Assembly (NCBI RefSeq): GCF_015554145.1
Contig: NZ_JADNHZ010000003.1
Span: forward strand, 84,377-148,376
Source: Collinsella aerofaciens
Lineage (GTDB): Bacteria > Actinomycetota > Coriobacteriia > Coriobacteriales > Coriobacteriaceae
Length of the DNA: 64,000 bases
Reading direction: 5' to 3'
How positions within the stretch are numbered: position 1 is the stretch's first letter; every line of letters starts with the position of its first letter. Positions 43,349-52,200 of the stretch are shown here, piece by piece. The position numbers were made by a program, and so were the translations under genes. A model generated the notes under the pieces. That model made no database searches, had not been told where the DNA came from, and saw only the letters and a list, made by a program, of their open reading frames with translations.

Positions 43349-44119
43349 TTACTGGAGGGTTGCGTCGATTGCCTTGACCAGGGCGCTGCGCATGCCGGCG
43401 TCCTCGAGCGCGACGACGCCCTTGATGGTGGCACCGCCGGGCGAGCACACGGCATCCTTCATCGCTGCGGGATGCTGACCGGTTGCGAGCTGCAGCTTTG
43501 CCGTACCCAGCACCATCTGGCTCACAATGCGATAGGCATCAGCACGCGGGATACCGTGCTTGACCGCTGCATCGCCCAGGGCCTCGATTGCCATAGCGAC
43601 AAATGCCGGAGCGCAACCACCCACCGTGCCGCCCACGAACAGCAGGCTCGTATCGAGCTCGACCACCGCACCGAGCTTGCCAAGCAGATCAAGCACCACT
43701 GCACTCTGCTCATCACTAAGCGTGGAAGCCTTCTCGCAAGCGATGACGCCCTCGCCCACCGAAACCGGCGTGTTGGGCACCGTCGAGATATGCGCGACGC
43801 CCGGCAGGACCTGCTCCCACTTGGCACTGTCCCAGGTCCAGGCAACCGACAGAACGACCTTTTTGGCAAGAGCATCCTTGAGCGGGGCGAATACCTTCTC
43901 GATCATGTACGGCTTGACCGCAGCGACCACGATATCGGATGCGGCGACAACCTCGGCGGCATCGTGGCAAGCGGCCATCCCGCGCGCCTCACAGCGCTCA
44001 ACCAGTGCGTCGTAGCGACCCGCACAGGCGCACATGTCGCTCGCAGCTACACCGGCAGCGATCCAGCCATCGGCCATAGCGCTCGCCATATTGCCAAAAC
44101 CGACAAATCCAATCTTCAT
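43349..44119 (-). CDS. proC: Pyrroline-5-carboxylate reductase
   Basis: ProC reduces pyrroline-5-carboxylate to proline with NAD(P)H. The 256-residue product starts MKIGFVGFGNMASAM (Rossmann GxGxxA variant) at the ATG at 44119, with AAAGGA upstream. Conserved segments are VVAAVKPYMI, STVPNTPVSVGEG, and the C-terminal GSPAYV/DAVCSPGG-type region with QMVLGTAKL and MKDAVCSPGGATIKG. Length is slightly short of the usual 265-280. It is followed by the nested hairpin. Confidence 0.92.
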   Translation of the reverse strand: MKIGFVGFGNMASAMADGWIAAGVAASDMCACAGRYDALVERCEARGMAACHDAAEVVAASDIVVAAVKPYMIEKVFAPLKDALAKKVVLSVAWTWDSAKWEQVLPGVAHISTVPNTPVSVGEGVIACEKASTLSDEQSAVVLDLLGKLGAVVELDTSLLFVGGTVGGCAPAFVAMAIEALGDAAVKHGIPRADAYRIVSQMVLGTAKLQLATGQHPAAMKDAVCSPGGATIKGVVALEDAGMRSALVKAIDATLQ

Positions 44120-44192
44120 ATCACATAGTCCTTTCAGACACATTCCTCAAAACGAAAGCTATTGTCCCACGCCATTGTTTCGTATTGCTGAC

Positions 44193-44663
44193 CTATTTGT
44201 GATACGGCTCGCCGCGGCTAATCTTGCAGGCGCGGTAGATCTGCTCCAGCAGCACCACGCGCGCCAAGTTATGCGGCAAGGTAATACGTCCAAAGCTGAG
44301 CATCTCGTCGGCTCGTGCGCGCACGTCATCGCTCACGCCGTCCGATCCGCCAATTACAAAGGCGATGTCGCTGCTGCCTCGCAGCATAAGATCGTCGAGC
44401 CTCGCCGAAAACTCCTCGCTCGAGCGCTCCTTGCCCTCGATAGCCAGCAGGATCACATGCGCTCGAGATGGCAAGGCGGCAAGAATCGCCGCCCCCTCCT
44501 TGTCGCGCGCGGCATCCACGCCGCCCGCCTTAGCCGGGTCGATATCGGCCACCTCGCGGATATCCACCTTGGCATAGGCACCTAGGCGCTTGGTGTACTC
44601 AGCGCACGCGTCCTTCCAAAAGCGCTCCTTGAGCTTACCGACGCAAACGACGGTGTATTTCAC
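44193..44663 (-). CDS. rlmH: 23S rRNA pseudouridine1915 N3-methyltransferase RlmH
   Basis: A SPOUT-class methyltransferase acting on helix 69 of 70S ribosomes. The 156-residue product matches the family length, with MKYTVVCVGKLKERFW at the start, AIEGKERSSEEFSARL, the SAM-binding knot FVIGGSDGVSDDVRARAD, and the C-terminal LPHNLARVVLLEQIYRA with RGEPYHK. It follows the SPFH gene by six bp. Confidence 0.96.
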   Translation of the reverse strand: MKYTVVCVGKLKERFWKDACAEYTKRLGAYAKVDIREVADIDPAKAGGVDAARDKEGAAILAALPSRAHVILLAIEGKERSSEEFSARLDDLMLRGSSDIAFVIGGSDGVSDDVRARADEMLSFGRITLPHNLARVVLLEQIYRACKISRGEPYHK

Positions 44664-44669
44664 GCGCGT

Positions 44670-45608
44670 CTACTCCTTCGAATCGTTTTGAACTTTGCCG
44701 GCGGCCAGCATCTGCTCGAACATCGAGGCCGACTGCGAAAAGTCGCTCGGCAGCACGACCGTCGAGGTTTTACCCGTGCGAGCGAACTCCGTCATCATCT
44801 CGGACCACTGCGTAAACATGAACAGCTGGTTGGCCTCGTCATTGCCGACACCCGTCTCCTGGATGATCTCGAGCGAATCTTTGATACCCAGCGCGATGGC
44901 CTTGCGCTGGTTGGCGATGCCCTCGCCCGCCTTTTCCATAGCCTCGGCCTCGGCGGTCGCCTCGGTGACGCGCTTGATGCGGTCGGCCTCGGCGAGCTCC
45001 TGCGCGGCAGCGCGCTTGCGCTGGGCAGCGTTGATGTCGTTCATGGAGTTCTCAACCTCGGTCGGCAGTGCGATTTTGGTGATGAGCGTCGACACGAGGG
45101 TGAAGCCGTAGGCGGCCATCTGCTCGGAAACGGTAGCGTTGACATCCTTGGCGATGTCATCCTTCTTGGCAAAGACCTCATCGAGTGTGTAGACGGGGAT
45201 GGAGGAGCGCAGGGCGTCGGTGATGAAGTCGCGCATCTGGTCGACGGGCTCCTGCAGCATGTAGTAGCTCTTGTAGATGCCCGAATCTGCCGGGCCGGCG
45301 CCCATGTCGTAGCTCACGTGGTACTGAGCGGAGACCTCAAGACCGATGGTCACGTTGTCCTGGGTCTTAACGTCGATGCCAAAACCGTTTTTCATGGTGC
45401 GCAGACTCACCGTGGCGGCCTTGCGGTCGATCACGGGTACCTTCATGTGGAAGCCCGCGTTGACGATACGGTTGAACTTACCCAAGCGCTCGATGATTAC
45501 GGCGTGCTGCTGTTCAACGACATAACAGGCGTTGGGGAGCAGCAGCAACAGGATGATGATGGGAATCAAAAGGCTGGTAAGGGCGGCGATGATACCGGAA
45601 AATAGCAT
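44670..45608 (-). CDS. SPFH/Band 7 (stomatin-like) membrane protein
   Basis: The 312-residue product has one N-terminal membrane helix (about 3-28, with LLLLLP), then the SPFH domain (VVEQQHAVIIERLGKFNRI, VPVIDRKAATVSLR, TQDNVTIGLEVSAQYHV) and a C-terminal helical region rich in Glu/Ala (QELAEADRIKRVTEATAEAEAME). It resembles QmcA/stomatin, which form ring-like membrane scaffolds and bind proteases such as FtsH. No NfeD partner is next to it. The ATG at 45608 has AGAGGAGAGA upstream. Confidence 0.92.
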   Translation of the reverse strand: MLFSGIIAALTSLLIPIIILLLLLPNACYVVEQQHAVIIERLGKFNRIVNAGFHMKVPVIDRKAATVSLRTMKNGFGIDVKTQDNVTIGLEVSAQYHVSYDMGAGPADSGIYKSYYMLQEPVDQMRDFITDALRSSIPVYTLDEVFAKKDDIAKDVNATVSEQMAAYGFTLVSTLITKIALPTEVENSMNDINAAQRKRAAAQELAEADRIKRVTEATAEAEAMEKAGEGIANQRKAIALGIKDSLEIIQETGVGNDEANQLFMFTQWSEMMTEFARTGKTSTVVLPSDFSQSASMFEQMLAAGKVQNDSKE

Positions 45609-45665
45609 GGTCTCTCCTCTGATAGGCACACGTTGGCATTAGGATACCCGTCCAAGGAGATCGTG

Positions 45666-45914
45666 CATAACAAAAAAGCTCCCATTGCTGGGAGCTCTTT
45701 CAATCAATGGTGCGGGCGAAAGGACGTCCGCGTATCCGCTTCGCGGATCCGCACCGGCTTCGACCGCCTGCCGGCGGACTCGTCAACTCGCTAAAAACGC
45801 TCCGCGTTTTCTTTACGCTCGCTCCTTCGCAGGTTCAAGTCCCCGCGATGGGCCCATAACAAAAAAGCTCCCATTGCTGGGAGCTCTTTCATTTAATGGT
45901 GCGGGCGAAAGGAC
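45666..45914 (-). repeat. tRNA-3'-end duplication module C (behind tRNA-Leu)
   Basis: 45666-45725 and 45855-45914 are near-identical 60-bp direct repeats of the tRNA-Leu tail and terminator, 189 bp apart. The 129-bp insert shares the module A/B hairpins almost unchanged, but its inverted T-arm copy reads AGGTTCAAGTCC, which matches tRNA-Leu and not tRNA-Arg. The truncated copy breaks at AGGAC in the T-loop. Confidence 0.85.
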
Positions 45915-45983
45915 TTGAACCTTCATGGGGTTGCCCCCATACGGACCTGAACCGTACGCGTCTGCCAATTCCGCCACGCCCGC
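45897..45983 (-). tRNA. tRNA-Leu (CAG)
   Basis: An 87-base class II tRNA with encoded CCA. Acceptor GCGGGCG/CGCCCGC, anticodon loop TTCAGGT (anticodon CAG, reads CTG), variable arm TATGGGGGCAACCCCAT and T-loop TTCAAGT. Confidence 0.97.
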
Positions 45984-46026
45984 GTGCAGGAATTAGAATA
46001 ACGGAGCGCCACCGCGAACGCAAGAA

Positions 46027-46944
46027 CTATTTTTGAAAAAGTTTGCAGGCATTTTCCCAAGCGGCTTGCGCGATTGTTTCGGGGTCCTCACCTGTGCGAT
46101 CGACACGGTCGTTAACCAGCGCGTTTGCCGTAATGGAGATCATTGCGGGCTCGCATTCAAGACCGCGGATGGGCTCCGGAGCCATATACGGGCAATCCGT
46201 CTCGAACAAAATTCGATCGAGTGGGGTTGCCGCAAATGCCTCGCGCACGTCGTCGTTGCGCTTAAAGGTGGCCGCACCACCATAGGCGATATAGCAGCCC
46301 AGCTCCACAAAGCGCTCCATCGTGGCGCGGTCCTCGCCAAAGCAGTGCAGCACACAACCGGCCTGGGGCACGCCCACCTCACGAAGCACGTTGTAGGCGT
46401 CCACGTGCGAGGTACGCTCCTGGTCCGTGTCCTCGTGACGCAGATGCAGCTCCACCGGCACGTTATGGCACACGGCAAGCTCGAGCTGACGCGCCATGCA
46501 GTCAATCTGCACGTTATGGGGTGCCGGCGCAATGTCGTCGTCATAGTCCATGTGGTAGTCCAGGCCGATTTCGCCAATACCGGCGCATAAGGGGTCATCG
46601 AGTGCGGCAACGACCTGTGCGTGAACGTCGTCGGTATAGTCCGGCGCGCCATACGGATGCACGCCGGCAAGATACTTGATCTGCGGGATATCCTGCATCG
46701 GCAGAATCTCGCGCGTCAGCCAGTCGCTATAGTCCGTCACGCTGCGCTTATCGGCAATGGGATCGAAGACCGTCACCAACAGGTCGATGCCCGCGGCTTT
46801 GGCGCGCACGAGTGTCTCGGGCACTTCTTTGCCCCAAAACGAAAGCAGATGCGCATGCGTGTCAGCAAGCGGTGCCAAGGGCACGGGACAAGCAACCGTC
46901 TTCTTTTTCTTGGTAAACGTCACGCGTTCGGCATTAGGCATCAT
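46027..46944 (-). CDS. tatD: TatD family metal-dependent deoxyribonuclease
   Basis: A TIM-barrel metallohydrolase of the TatD/YcfH type with 3'-5' DNase activity in characterised members. The 305-residue product has DTHAHL at 28-33, GEIGLDYHMDYDDD, PVELHLRHEDTDQE, VLHCFGED and ETDCPYMAPEPIRG as metal-binding motifs. An N-terminal basic extension (TFTKKKKT) precedes the barrel, and the Asp-rich insertion after GLDYH is longer than usual. It overlaps rsmA by 11 bp, downstream of it, a gene order seen in many Gram-positive bacteria. Confidence 0.92.
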   Translation of the reverse strand: MMPNAERVTFTKKKKTVACPVPLAPLADTHAHLLSFWGKEVPETLVRAKAAGIDLLVTVFDPIADKRSVTDYSDWLTREILPMQDIPQIKYLAGVHPYGAPDYTDDVHAQVVAALDDPLCAGIGEIGLDYHMDYDDDIAPAPHNVQIDCMARQLELAVCHNVPVELHLRHEDTDQERTSHVDAYNVLREVGVPQAGCVLHCFGEDRATMERFVELGCYIAYGGAATFKRNDDVREAFAATPLDRILFETDCPYMAPEPIRGLECEPAMISITANALVNDRVDRTGEDPETIAQAAWENACKLFQK

Positions 46945-47794
46945 GGATTAGCTCCTGGGCCAGACGGACAAAGTCGGCAACATCAAGCGTCTCGGCGCGC
47001 GTGGTGGGTGCGATACCGCAAGCCTCAAAGGCGGCATCGAGCACGTCCTTGGCAAAACCGTTGGCGCTCATGGAATTGCGGATGGTCTTGCGACGCTGAG
47101 CAAATGCAGCGTCAATCACGCGGGCCACAAATTCGCGATCGAGTTCTTCGGGCACCACACCGTCAACACGGTCGATACGCACGACGGCCGAGTCCACGTG
47201 CGGCGCCGGCATAAAGCAACGCGGCGGCACCTCAAAGCGACCCGTCACCTGCGCATACAGGCCGAGCTTTGCCGTATAGCCGCCATAGGTCTTGTTGCCC
47301 GGCACTGCGGCAATGCGATCGGCAACCTCCTTTTGCACCATGACGACAGCGCGCTTAAGCGTGGGCATCGTCTGGAAGAACTGAAGAATGATCGTCGCCG
47401 CCACGTTATAGGGCAGATTCGCGACAAACACCGTGGGTTCACCACCGGCGGCCTGCTCAATCTGCTCCGGCGTCACCTTGAGCGCATCGCCCATGATAAA
47501 GCGGAAGTTGGCATAGTCGGCGGCGTGGGCATCGAGCACCGGCTCAAGCTCGGGATCGGCCTCAATGGACGTAACGCACGCCGCTTCCTGCAGTAACGCA
47601 AGTGTCAACGTTCCACAACCCGGACCCACCTCGAGTACGCGCTCGTCACCTGCAAGCTCGGCAAGCTCGCAGATACGCTCGATCACATGATTGTCGATTA
47701 GAAAGTTCTGGCCCAGGCGATGCTTGGTCGCAAGGCCAAACTCCTCCAGCAGCTCCCTGGTGGCCGTGGGGTTTGCCAAAGGCGAAGTTGTCAT
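46934..47794 (-). CDS. rsmA: 16S rRNA dimethyladenosine transferase
   Basis: RsmA (KsgA) dimethylates A1518 and A1519 near the 3' end of 16S rRNA. The 286-residue product shows HRLGQNFLID at 26-35, SAM motif I LEVGPGCGTLT, the catalytic motif IV NLPYN, and the C-terminal helical domain with AFAQRRKTIRNSM. It is cotranscribed with and overlaps tatD. The ATG at 47794 has GGAGGCAACC upstream. Confidence 0.96.
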   Translation of the reverse strand: MTTSPLANPTATRELLEEFGLATKHRLGQNFLIDNHVIERICELAELAGDERVLEVGPGCGTLTLALLQEAACVTSIEADPELEPVLDAHAADYANFRFIMGDALKVTPEQIEQAAGGEPTVFVANLPYNVAATIILQFFQTMPTLKRAVVMVQKEVADRIAAVPGNKTYGGYTAKLGLYAQVTGRFEVPPRCFMPAPHVDSAVVRIDRVDGVVPEELDREFVARVIDAAFAQRRKTIRNSMSANGFAKDVLDAAFEACGIAPTTRAETLDVADFVRLAQELIHDA

Positions 47795-47828
47795 GGTTGC
47801 CTCCTTAGCATGATGGCGGCGTCTTGAA

Positions 47829-47863
47829 ACAAAAGGGCATGGACCGTGGCGGCCATGCCCTTA
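47829..47863 (-). terminator. Intrinsic terminator of metG
   Basis: AGGGCATGG/CCATGCCCT stem with a loop of about 12 bases, followed by TTTTGTTTC on the minus strand. Confidence 0.75.
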
Positions 47864-47904
47864 CAGCTAAACATCAAATTGCCGATATGGCGCTCGCGCG
47901 GTCT

Positions 47905-49506
47905 CTACGCCAGACGCGGGAACAGCGGATCGCCCTTCTCGACGGGCTGACCACCGGCAAGCAGGCCCCAAGTGCAGATGCCCTTGAGGTCGTCGCTCGT
48001 GGCCTCGTCCTCGCAGGACAGGCGGCGCAGGGCCTCGGCAGAAGTCTGGGGCATGAGCGGCATCAGCAGGTGAGCGGCAATGCGGATGGCCTCGAGCAGG
48101 TTGTAGATCACAAACGCCAGCTCGTCAGCCTTGGCCTCGTCCTTGGCAAGCGCCCAAGGCTCGGAGTCCTCGATGTAGTGGTTGGCGGCATGGATGAGCT
48201 CCATGACCTCGTCCTTAGCTCCGCCGTAATCGAGCACGTCCATCTTGGCCATGTAGCGACCGACCAGGCCATCGGCAATCTTTGCCAGCGGGTTATCGAA
48301 CGCGTCGGCAGACGCCGGTTTAGCCGGGGCGCAGCCGTCAAAGTACTTTGCGCTCATGTTGAGCGAGCGCGAAATGAGGTTGCCCCAGCTGTTGGCCAGA
48401 TCGGCGTTGTAGACCTGCTCCATACGATCGAAGCTGATGGCGCCGTCGGTGCCGGGGACCACGTCGGTCATAAAGTAATAGCGGTAGCCCTCGACGCCCA
48501 GCATGTCGATAACATCCTGCGGAGCGATGGCGTTACCGCGGCTCTTGGACATCTTCTCGGCCTTGCCGGTCTCGGCATTGCGCACGGTCAGGAAGCCGTG
48601 GGCAAAGACGTGCTCGGGCAGGGCCTCGCCGATGGCCATGAGCATGGCGGGCCAAATGACGCAGTGGAAGCGGATGATGTCCTTACCCACGATGTGGAAC
48701 TGCGCGGGCCAGCGATAGGCCAGCTCGGCACGCGCCTCGTCGGTGTCGACACCGTAGCCGACGGCCGTCATATAGTTGAGCAGCGCGTCAAACCATACAT
48801 AGGTCACATGGCCCTCGTCAAACGGAACCTGGATGCCCCAGTCAAAGCTCGTGCGACTCACGGAAAGGTCGTTGAGGCCGCCCTCGACAAAGCTGCGAAC
48901 CTCGTTCATGCGGAACGCAGGCTCGACAAAGTCGGGGTGCTCGTCATAGAGCTTGAGAAGCTTGTCCTGGAAGGCGGAAAGCTTAAAGAAGTAGGACTCC
49001 TCCTGGACGCGCTCAAGCGGACGGTGGCAGTCGGGGCATAGATGCTGGCCGACGCTGCCGTACTCCTCGTCGCCCTTCTGGACCTGCGTATCGGTGAAGT
49101 AGGTCTCGTCAGGCACGCAATACCAACCGTCGTAGCTGCCCTTATACAGATAGCCGGACTCCTTCATGCGCTCCCACAGGTACTGCACGGCATGATGCTG
49201 GCGCGGCTCGGTGGTGCGGATGAAGTCGTCGTTGGAGATCTCGAGCTTGCTCCAAAGCTCCTTGAAGTGCGGAGCCTGGCTGTCGGTCCACTCCTGCGGC
49301 GTCATGCCATGCTTGGCTGCGGCCTCGGCGACCTTCTCGCCGTGCTCGTCCATGCCGGTCAGGAACTTGACGTTATAGCCGGCGGAGCGGCGATAGCGAG
49401 CCTGAACGTCGGCGATGATGGTGGAATAAGCCGTGCCCAGGTGCGGATCGGCGTTGACGTAGTAGATGGGCGTCGTGATAAAGAACGAAGGCTTGCTTTG
49501 ATCCAT
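47905..49506 (-). CDS. metG: Methionine--tRNA ligase
   Basis: MetRS charges initiator and elongator tRNA-Met. The 533-residue class I synthetase has TTPIYYVNADPHLGTAYST (HIGH-type site with HLGT), a zinc-binding insert with LCPDCHRPL, the KMSKS signature in KAEKMSKSRGN and a helical anticodon-binding domain with SWGNLISRSLNM. It lacks the C-terminal EMAP/Trbp111 dimerisation domain found in many MetRS. The ATG at 49506 has GGAGGACAAAC upstream. Confidence 0.96.
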   Translation of the reverse strand: MDQSKPSFFITTPIYYVNADPHLGTAYSTIIADVQARYRRSAGYNVKFLTGMDEHGEKVAEAAAKHGMTPQEWTDSQAPHFKELWSKLEISNDDFIRTTEPRQHHAVQYLWERMKESGYLYKGSYDGWYCVPDETYFTDTQVQKGDEEYGSVGQHLCPDCHRPLERVQEESYFFKLSAFQDKLLKLYDEHPDFVEPAFRMNEVRSFVEGGLNDLSVSRTSFDWGIQVPFDEGHVTYVWFDALLNYMTAVGYGVDTDEARAELAYRWPAQFHIVGKDIIRFHCVIWPAMLMAIGEALPEHVFAHGFLTVRNAETGKAEKMSKSRGNAIAPQDVIDMLGVEGYRYYFMTDVVPGTDGAISFDRMEQVYNADLANSWGNLISRSLNMSAKYFDGCAPAKPASADAFDNPLAKIADGLVGRYMAKMDVLDYGGAKDEVMELIHAANHYIEDSEPWALAKDEAKADELAFVIYNLLEAIRIAAHLLMPLMPQTSAEALRRLSCEDEATSDDLKGICTWGLLAGGQPVEKGDPLFPRLA

Positions 49507-49575
49507 GGGGTTTGTCCTCCAGAAAAACGTTGCATACAGGGGATGATTCTAGCGCAAGGGCTGGATATCCTCCAT

Positions 49576-50454
49576 CTATTGCATATCGAGCACCATGGCA
49601 TAGACATCGCGCTTGCGGCGCGAATACTTCTGAGACAGGCGCTTGGCCACCGCAGAGGCGGGCTCCCCCTCCTCGAGCGCGGTGCGGATATCCTCGCGCA
49701 GGGCCTCGTCGGGATCCGCTGCCGTGGCGCCGACCGGCACGATACCGGCCTCCTCATCCTCGCTCGGTGGCGCGATGACCAGCGCAATCTCGCCCTTTAC
49801 CTCGCCGCGAGCACGCAGCTCCTCGGCAAGCTGGTCAGCGGGCCCGCGCAAGACCTCCTCGTGCAGCTTGGTGAGTTCGCGGCAGACGGCAAGCTCACGC
49901 TGGGGAAAGACCTCCGCCACGGCCTCGAGCGTCGCCACGATGCGATGTGGAGACTCGTAGAAGATGAGTGCGCCGGGCACCACGGCAAGGCGCTGCAAAC
50001 GGCGCACACGGTCGCCGTGCTTTCGGCCCAAAAAGCCCTCGAAGAAAAAATGCTCGCAGGGAATGCCGGACGAAACGAGTGCCGTGACGCAAGCAGAGGG
50101 TCCGGGAATAACTTCGACAGGCACATCGGCCTCACGCGCCGCCTCGACCAGCGCCTGGCCGGGATCGGACACGCTCGGCATGCCGGCGTCCGAGGCAAAG
50201 GCGAGGGTCTCCCCCGCCAGCAGACGGTCGACCAGGCCGGCAGCGCGGCTAGCGATCACATTCTCGTCGCAACGGACAAGCGGCTTGGAAATACCCAGGT
50301 GCATCAGCAGCTTTGACGTCACACGCGTGTCTTCGCAGCAGATGGCATCAGCAGCGGCAAAGGCCTCGCCAACGCGCGGGGACAGGTCGCCTAGGTTGCC
50401 GATGGGCGTGCCGACCACATAGAGTTTGCCCGTATGGGCGCTGTTTTGCGTCAT
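49576..50454 (-). CDS. rsmI: 16S rRNA (cytidine1402-2'-O)-methyltransferase
   Basis: RsmI methylates the ribose of C1402 in the ribosomal P site. The 292-residue tetrapyrrole-methylase-fold protein has GKLYVVGTPIGNLGDLS near the start, CEDTRVTSKLL, SDAGMPSVSDPG (usually SDAGTPGISDPG), and EVIPGPSACVTAL. The Ala/Glu-rich C-terminal tail ends in RRKRDVYAMVLDMQ. It precedes metG, as in many Gram-positive bacteria, and follows the GH5-like gene by six bp. Confidence 0.95.
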   Translation of the reverse strand: MTQNSAHTGKLYVVGTPIGNLGDLSPRVGEAFAAADAICCEDTRVTSKLLMHLGISKPLVRCDENVIASRAAGLVDRLLAGETLAFASDAGMPSVSDPGQALVEAAREADVPVEVIPGPSACVTALVSSGIPCEHFFFEGFLGRKHGDRVRRLQRLAVVPGALIFYESPHRIVATLEAVAEVFPQRELAVCRELTKLHEEVLRGPADQLAEELRARGEVKGEIALVIAPPSEDEEAGIVPVGATAADPDEALREDIRTALEEGEPASAVAKRLSQKYSRRKRDVYAMVLDMQ

Positions 50455-50460
50455 ATCAAC

Positions 50461-51522
50461 CTATTCAATCATGCCGCGCTCGAGCGTACCGAGCGCCGCG
50501 CGGGCGTCCCATGCTGCAATGCGCTTCTCGGTCTTCCACGTTTGGAAGAACCAACCGGCAGCCGGCGCAAACGAAGCCAGCTGGTTGGCGATAAACACGC
50601 GCTCGTAGGCATTGCGGCCCTCGGGCGTAACCGACGAGTTAGCAAAGATCGCCGCGCCCGACCATTCGCCCACCAGCACGGGGAACCCAGTCGAAATCGC
50701 CTCTTTAAGCTCGCGCTTGTTACGCGAAATCGCCGTCGTCAGCCCGCGGGGGCTCGTGATGTCGAGCGCATACTCGTCGCGGTAATGGTACAGGTGAAGG
50801 TCCATGTAGACGTTCTTGTACTTGGCGCCGCGCATAAAATGCTTCCACTCGCTGGGATGCCCCGACGACGAGAAGACGACGATCTTATCCTCGGGCATAT
50901 ACGAACGGACGAGCTCGTAGGCATCGCGATAGAAATTGCGCAGGTAGTGAGCGGGAATGCCATCCGTCATGGTGAAGAGGCTCTTGCGAACGCTCATCTG
51001 CGGCGTGTCCAGCAGCTCAATGCCCAGCAGGCTCTCGGCCTCGCCATAGCGATCGGCCAAGCGCTCGAGCACGTCGAGTGCGACATGACGGCCGTTGGTG
51101 GACGAATGCCACTCGGCAACAGCCTCCGGCGTGGTGGGCGAATCGTTGGAATCGCCCTGGCCACCGGGCACGGTTGCCAGATCGAGCAGCACGCGGATGT
51201 CGTACTTGGCAGCCCACTCAATTGCGCGGTCGATGTAATCGACAACCGATATGTAGGAGGCATAGGACTCCTGTGAGCCAAAGGCATACCAGGGCACCGG
51301 CAGACGCACGGCATTGAGACCGATCTGCGCCATGCGACGAAAATCGTCCTCGCTCACAAACGTCTCGTAATGGCGGCGCATGCGCTCGTTATAGGCGGCG
51401 GTACCCATGGCCTCCTGTAGCTCGGCCGCGTTGGATGCACCGGTCGCCGCGTACAGCGACGGGGTCACCCAAGGCTCGGGAATAAACCAGCCAGAGAGAT
51501 TAACGCCGAGTATCCTCTCCAT
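50461..51522 (-). CDS. GH5-like glycoside hydrolase with altered acid/base motif
   Basis: The 353-residue product is a TIM-barrel protein of the GH5 exo-1,3-beta-glucanase type: GVNLSGWFIPEPWVTPS at the start, EDDFRRMAQIGLNAVRLPVPWYAF, and the nucleophile region FPVLVGEWSGA. The acid/base motif, normally NEP after IGIELL, reads IELLDTP here, so both Asn and the catalytic Glu are replaced (D-T). Classic retaining hydrolysis should be impaired; it may have another activity or bind glucans. It has no signal peptide. The ATG at 51522 has GGGGG upstream. It is upstream of rsmI in the same direction. Confidence 0.8.
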   Translation of the reverse strand: MERILGVNLSGWFIPEPWVTPSLYAATGASNAAELQEAMGTAAYNERMRRHYETFVSEDDFRRMAQIGLNAVRLPVPWYAFGSQESYASYISVVDYIDRAIEWAAKYDIRVLLDLATVPGGQGDSNDSPTTPEAVAEWHSSTNGRHVALDVLERLADRYGEAESLLGIELLDTPQMSVRKSLFTMTDGIPAHYLRNFYRDAYELVRSYMPEDKIVVFSSSGHPSEWKHFMRGAKYKNVYMDLHLYHYRDEYALDITSPRGLTTAISRNKRELKEAISTGFPVLVGEWSGAAIFANSSVTPEGRNAYERVFIANQLASFAPAAGWFFQTWKTEKRIAAWDARAALGTLERGMIE

Positions 51523-51625
51523 CACTGCCCCCTTCGGATCATGCAGGTCGAACCCGCATCGTATTGCATAGGATAAGTATCGTTTTGAGTATACCCGCGT
51601 GTGCGGACAGGCGACCGAACGGTCT

Positions 51626-51761
51626 GCAAAGTGACGCGAAAGTGGGAGGAATGTCTGGGGCGGGCGGGCTCGGAATGGTGCGACGAGGTGTGTACGCGCG
51701 CCGGAGGCAGGCACCGGAAAGTGTGTCCCGTTCTGAGCCCTTATTCTGGGACGCAGTTTCC
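51626..51761. repeat. Extragenic repeat elements upstream of the GH5-like gene
   Basis: 51626-51653 (GCAAAGTGACGCGAAAGTGG...) matches the interior of the long hairpin behind htpG at 25502-25529. 51716-51729 and 51748-51761 are imperfect 14-bp inverted repeats ending in GTCCC/GGGAC. With 51523-51625, which shows nothing further, they fill the gap between the GH5-like gene and module D. Confidence 0.5.
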
Positions 51762-51772
51762 GCAGAACCCTA

Positions 51773-52004
51773 CATAAAAGAAAAGGACCCCTTTGCAGAG
51801 GTCCTAGTCAATTCAAGGTGGCGGGGAAGGGAATCGCGTCCGCGCGCTGCGCGGACGGACCGCTGCGGCGCTTACGCGCCTTGCGAGCTGCGCTGGCAAA
51901 CGCTTACGCGTTTACTCAGCTCCGCGCCCTCACGGGGTTCGATTCCATGTGGGGGCTGCATAAAAGAAAAGGACCCCTTTGCAGAGGTCCTAGTCAATTC
52001 AAGG

Positions 52005-52022
<18 letters not shown>
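51773..52022 (-). repeat. tRNA-3'-end duplication module D (behind tRNA-Phe)
   Basis: 51773-51836 and 51959-52022 are a perfect 64-bp direct repeat of the tRNA-Phe tail and terminator, 186 bp apart. The 122-bp insert differs in sequence from A-C but has the same plan: CGTCCGCGC/GCGCGGACG, GGCGC-TTAC-GCGCC and AAACGC-TTAC-GCGTTT hairpins, then the inverted T-arm GGGGTTCGATTCC, specific to tRNA-Phe. Confidence 0.85.
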
Positions 52023-52077
<55 letters not shown>

Positions 52078-52200
52078 ATTTGAGGTGTGCCTTGTTTCAA
52101 GGCTTGATTAGTATAACCAAGGACGCGTTCCGGTCAACCGAGAATTTCAAAAAAGTTTTTGAGCACAGCCTCGGTTCTTTAAATCGGCACGTCAGAGGCA

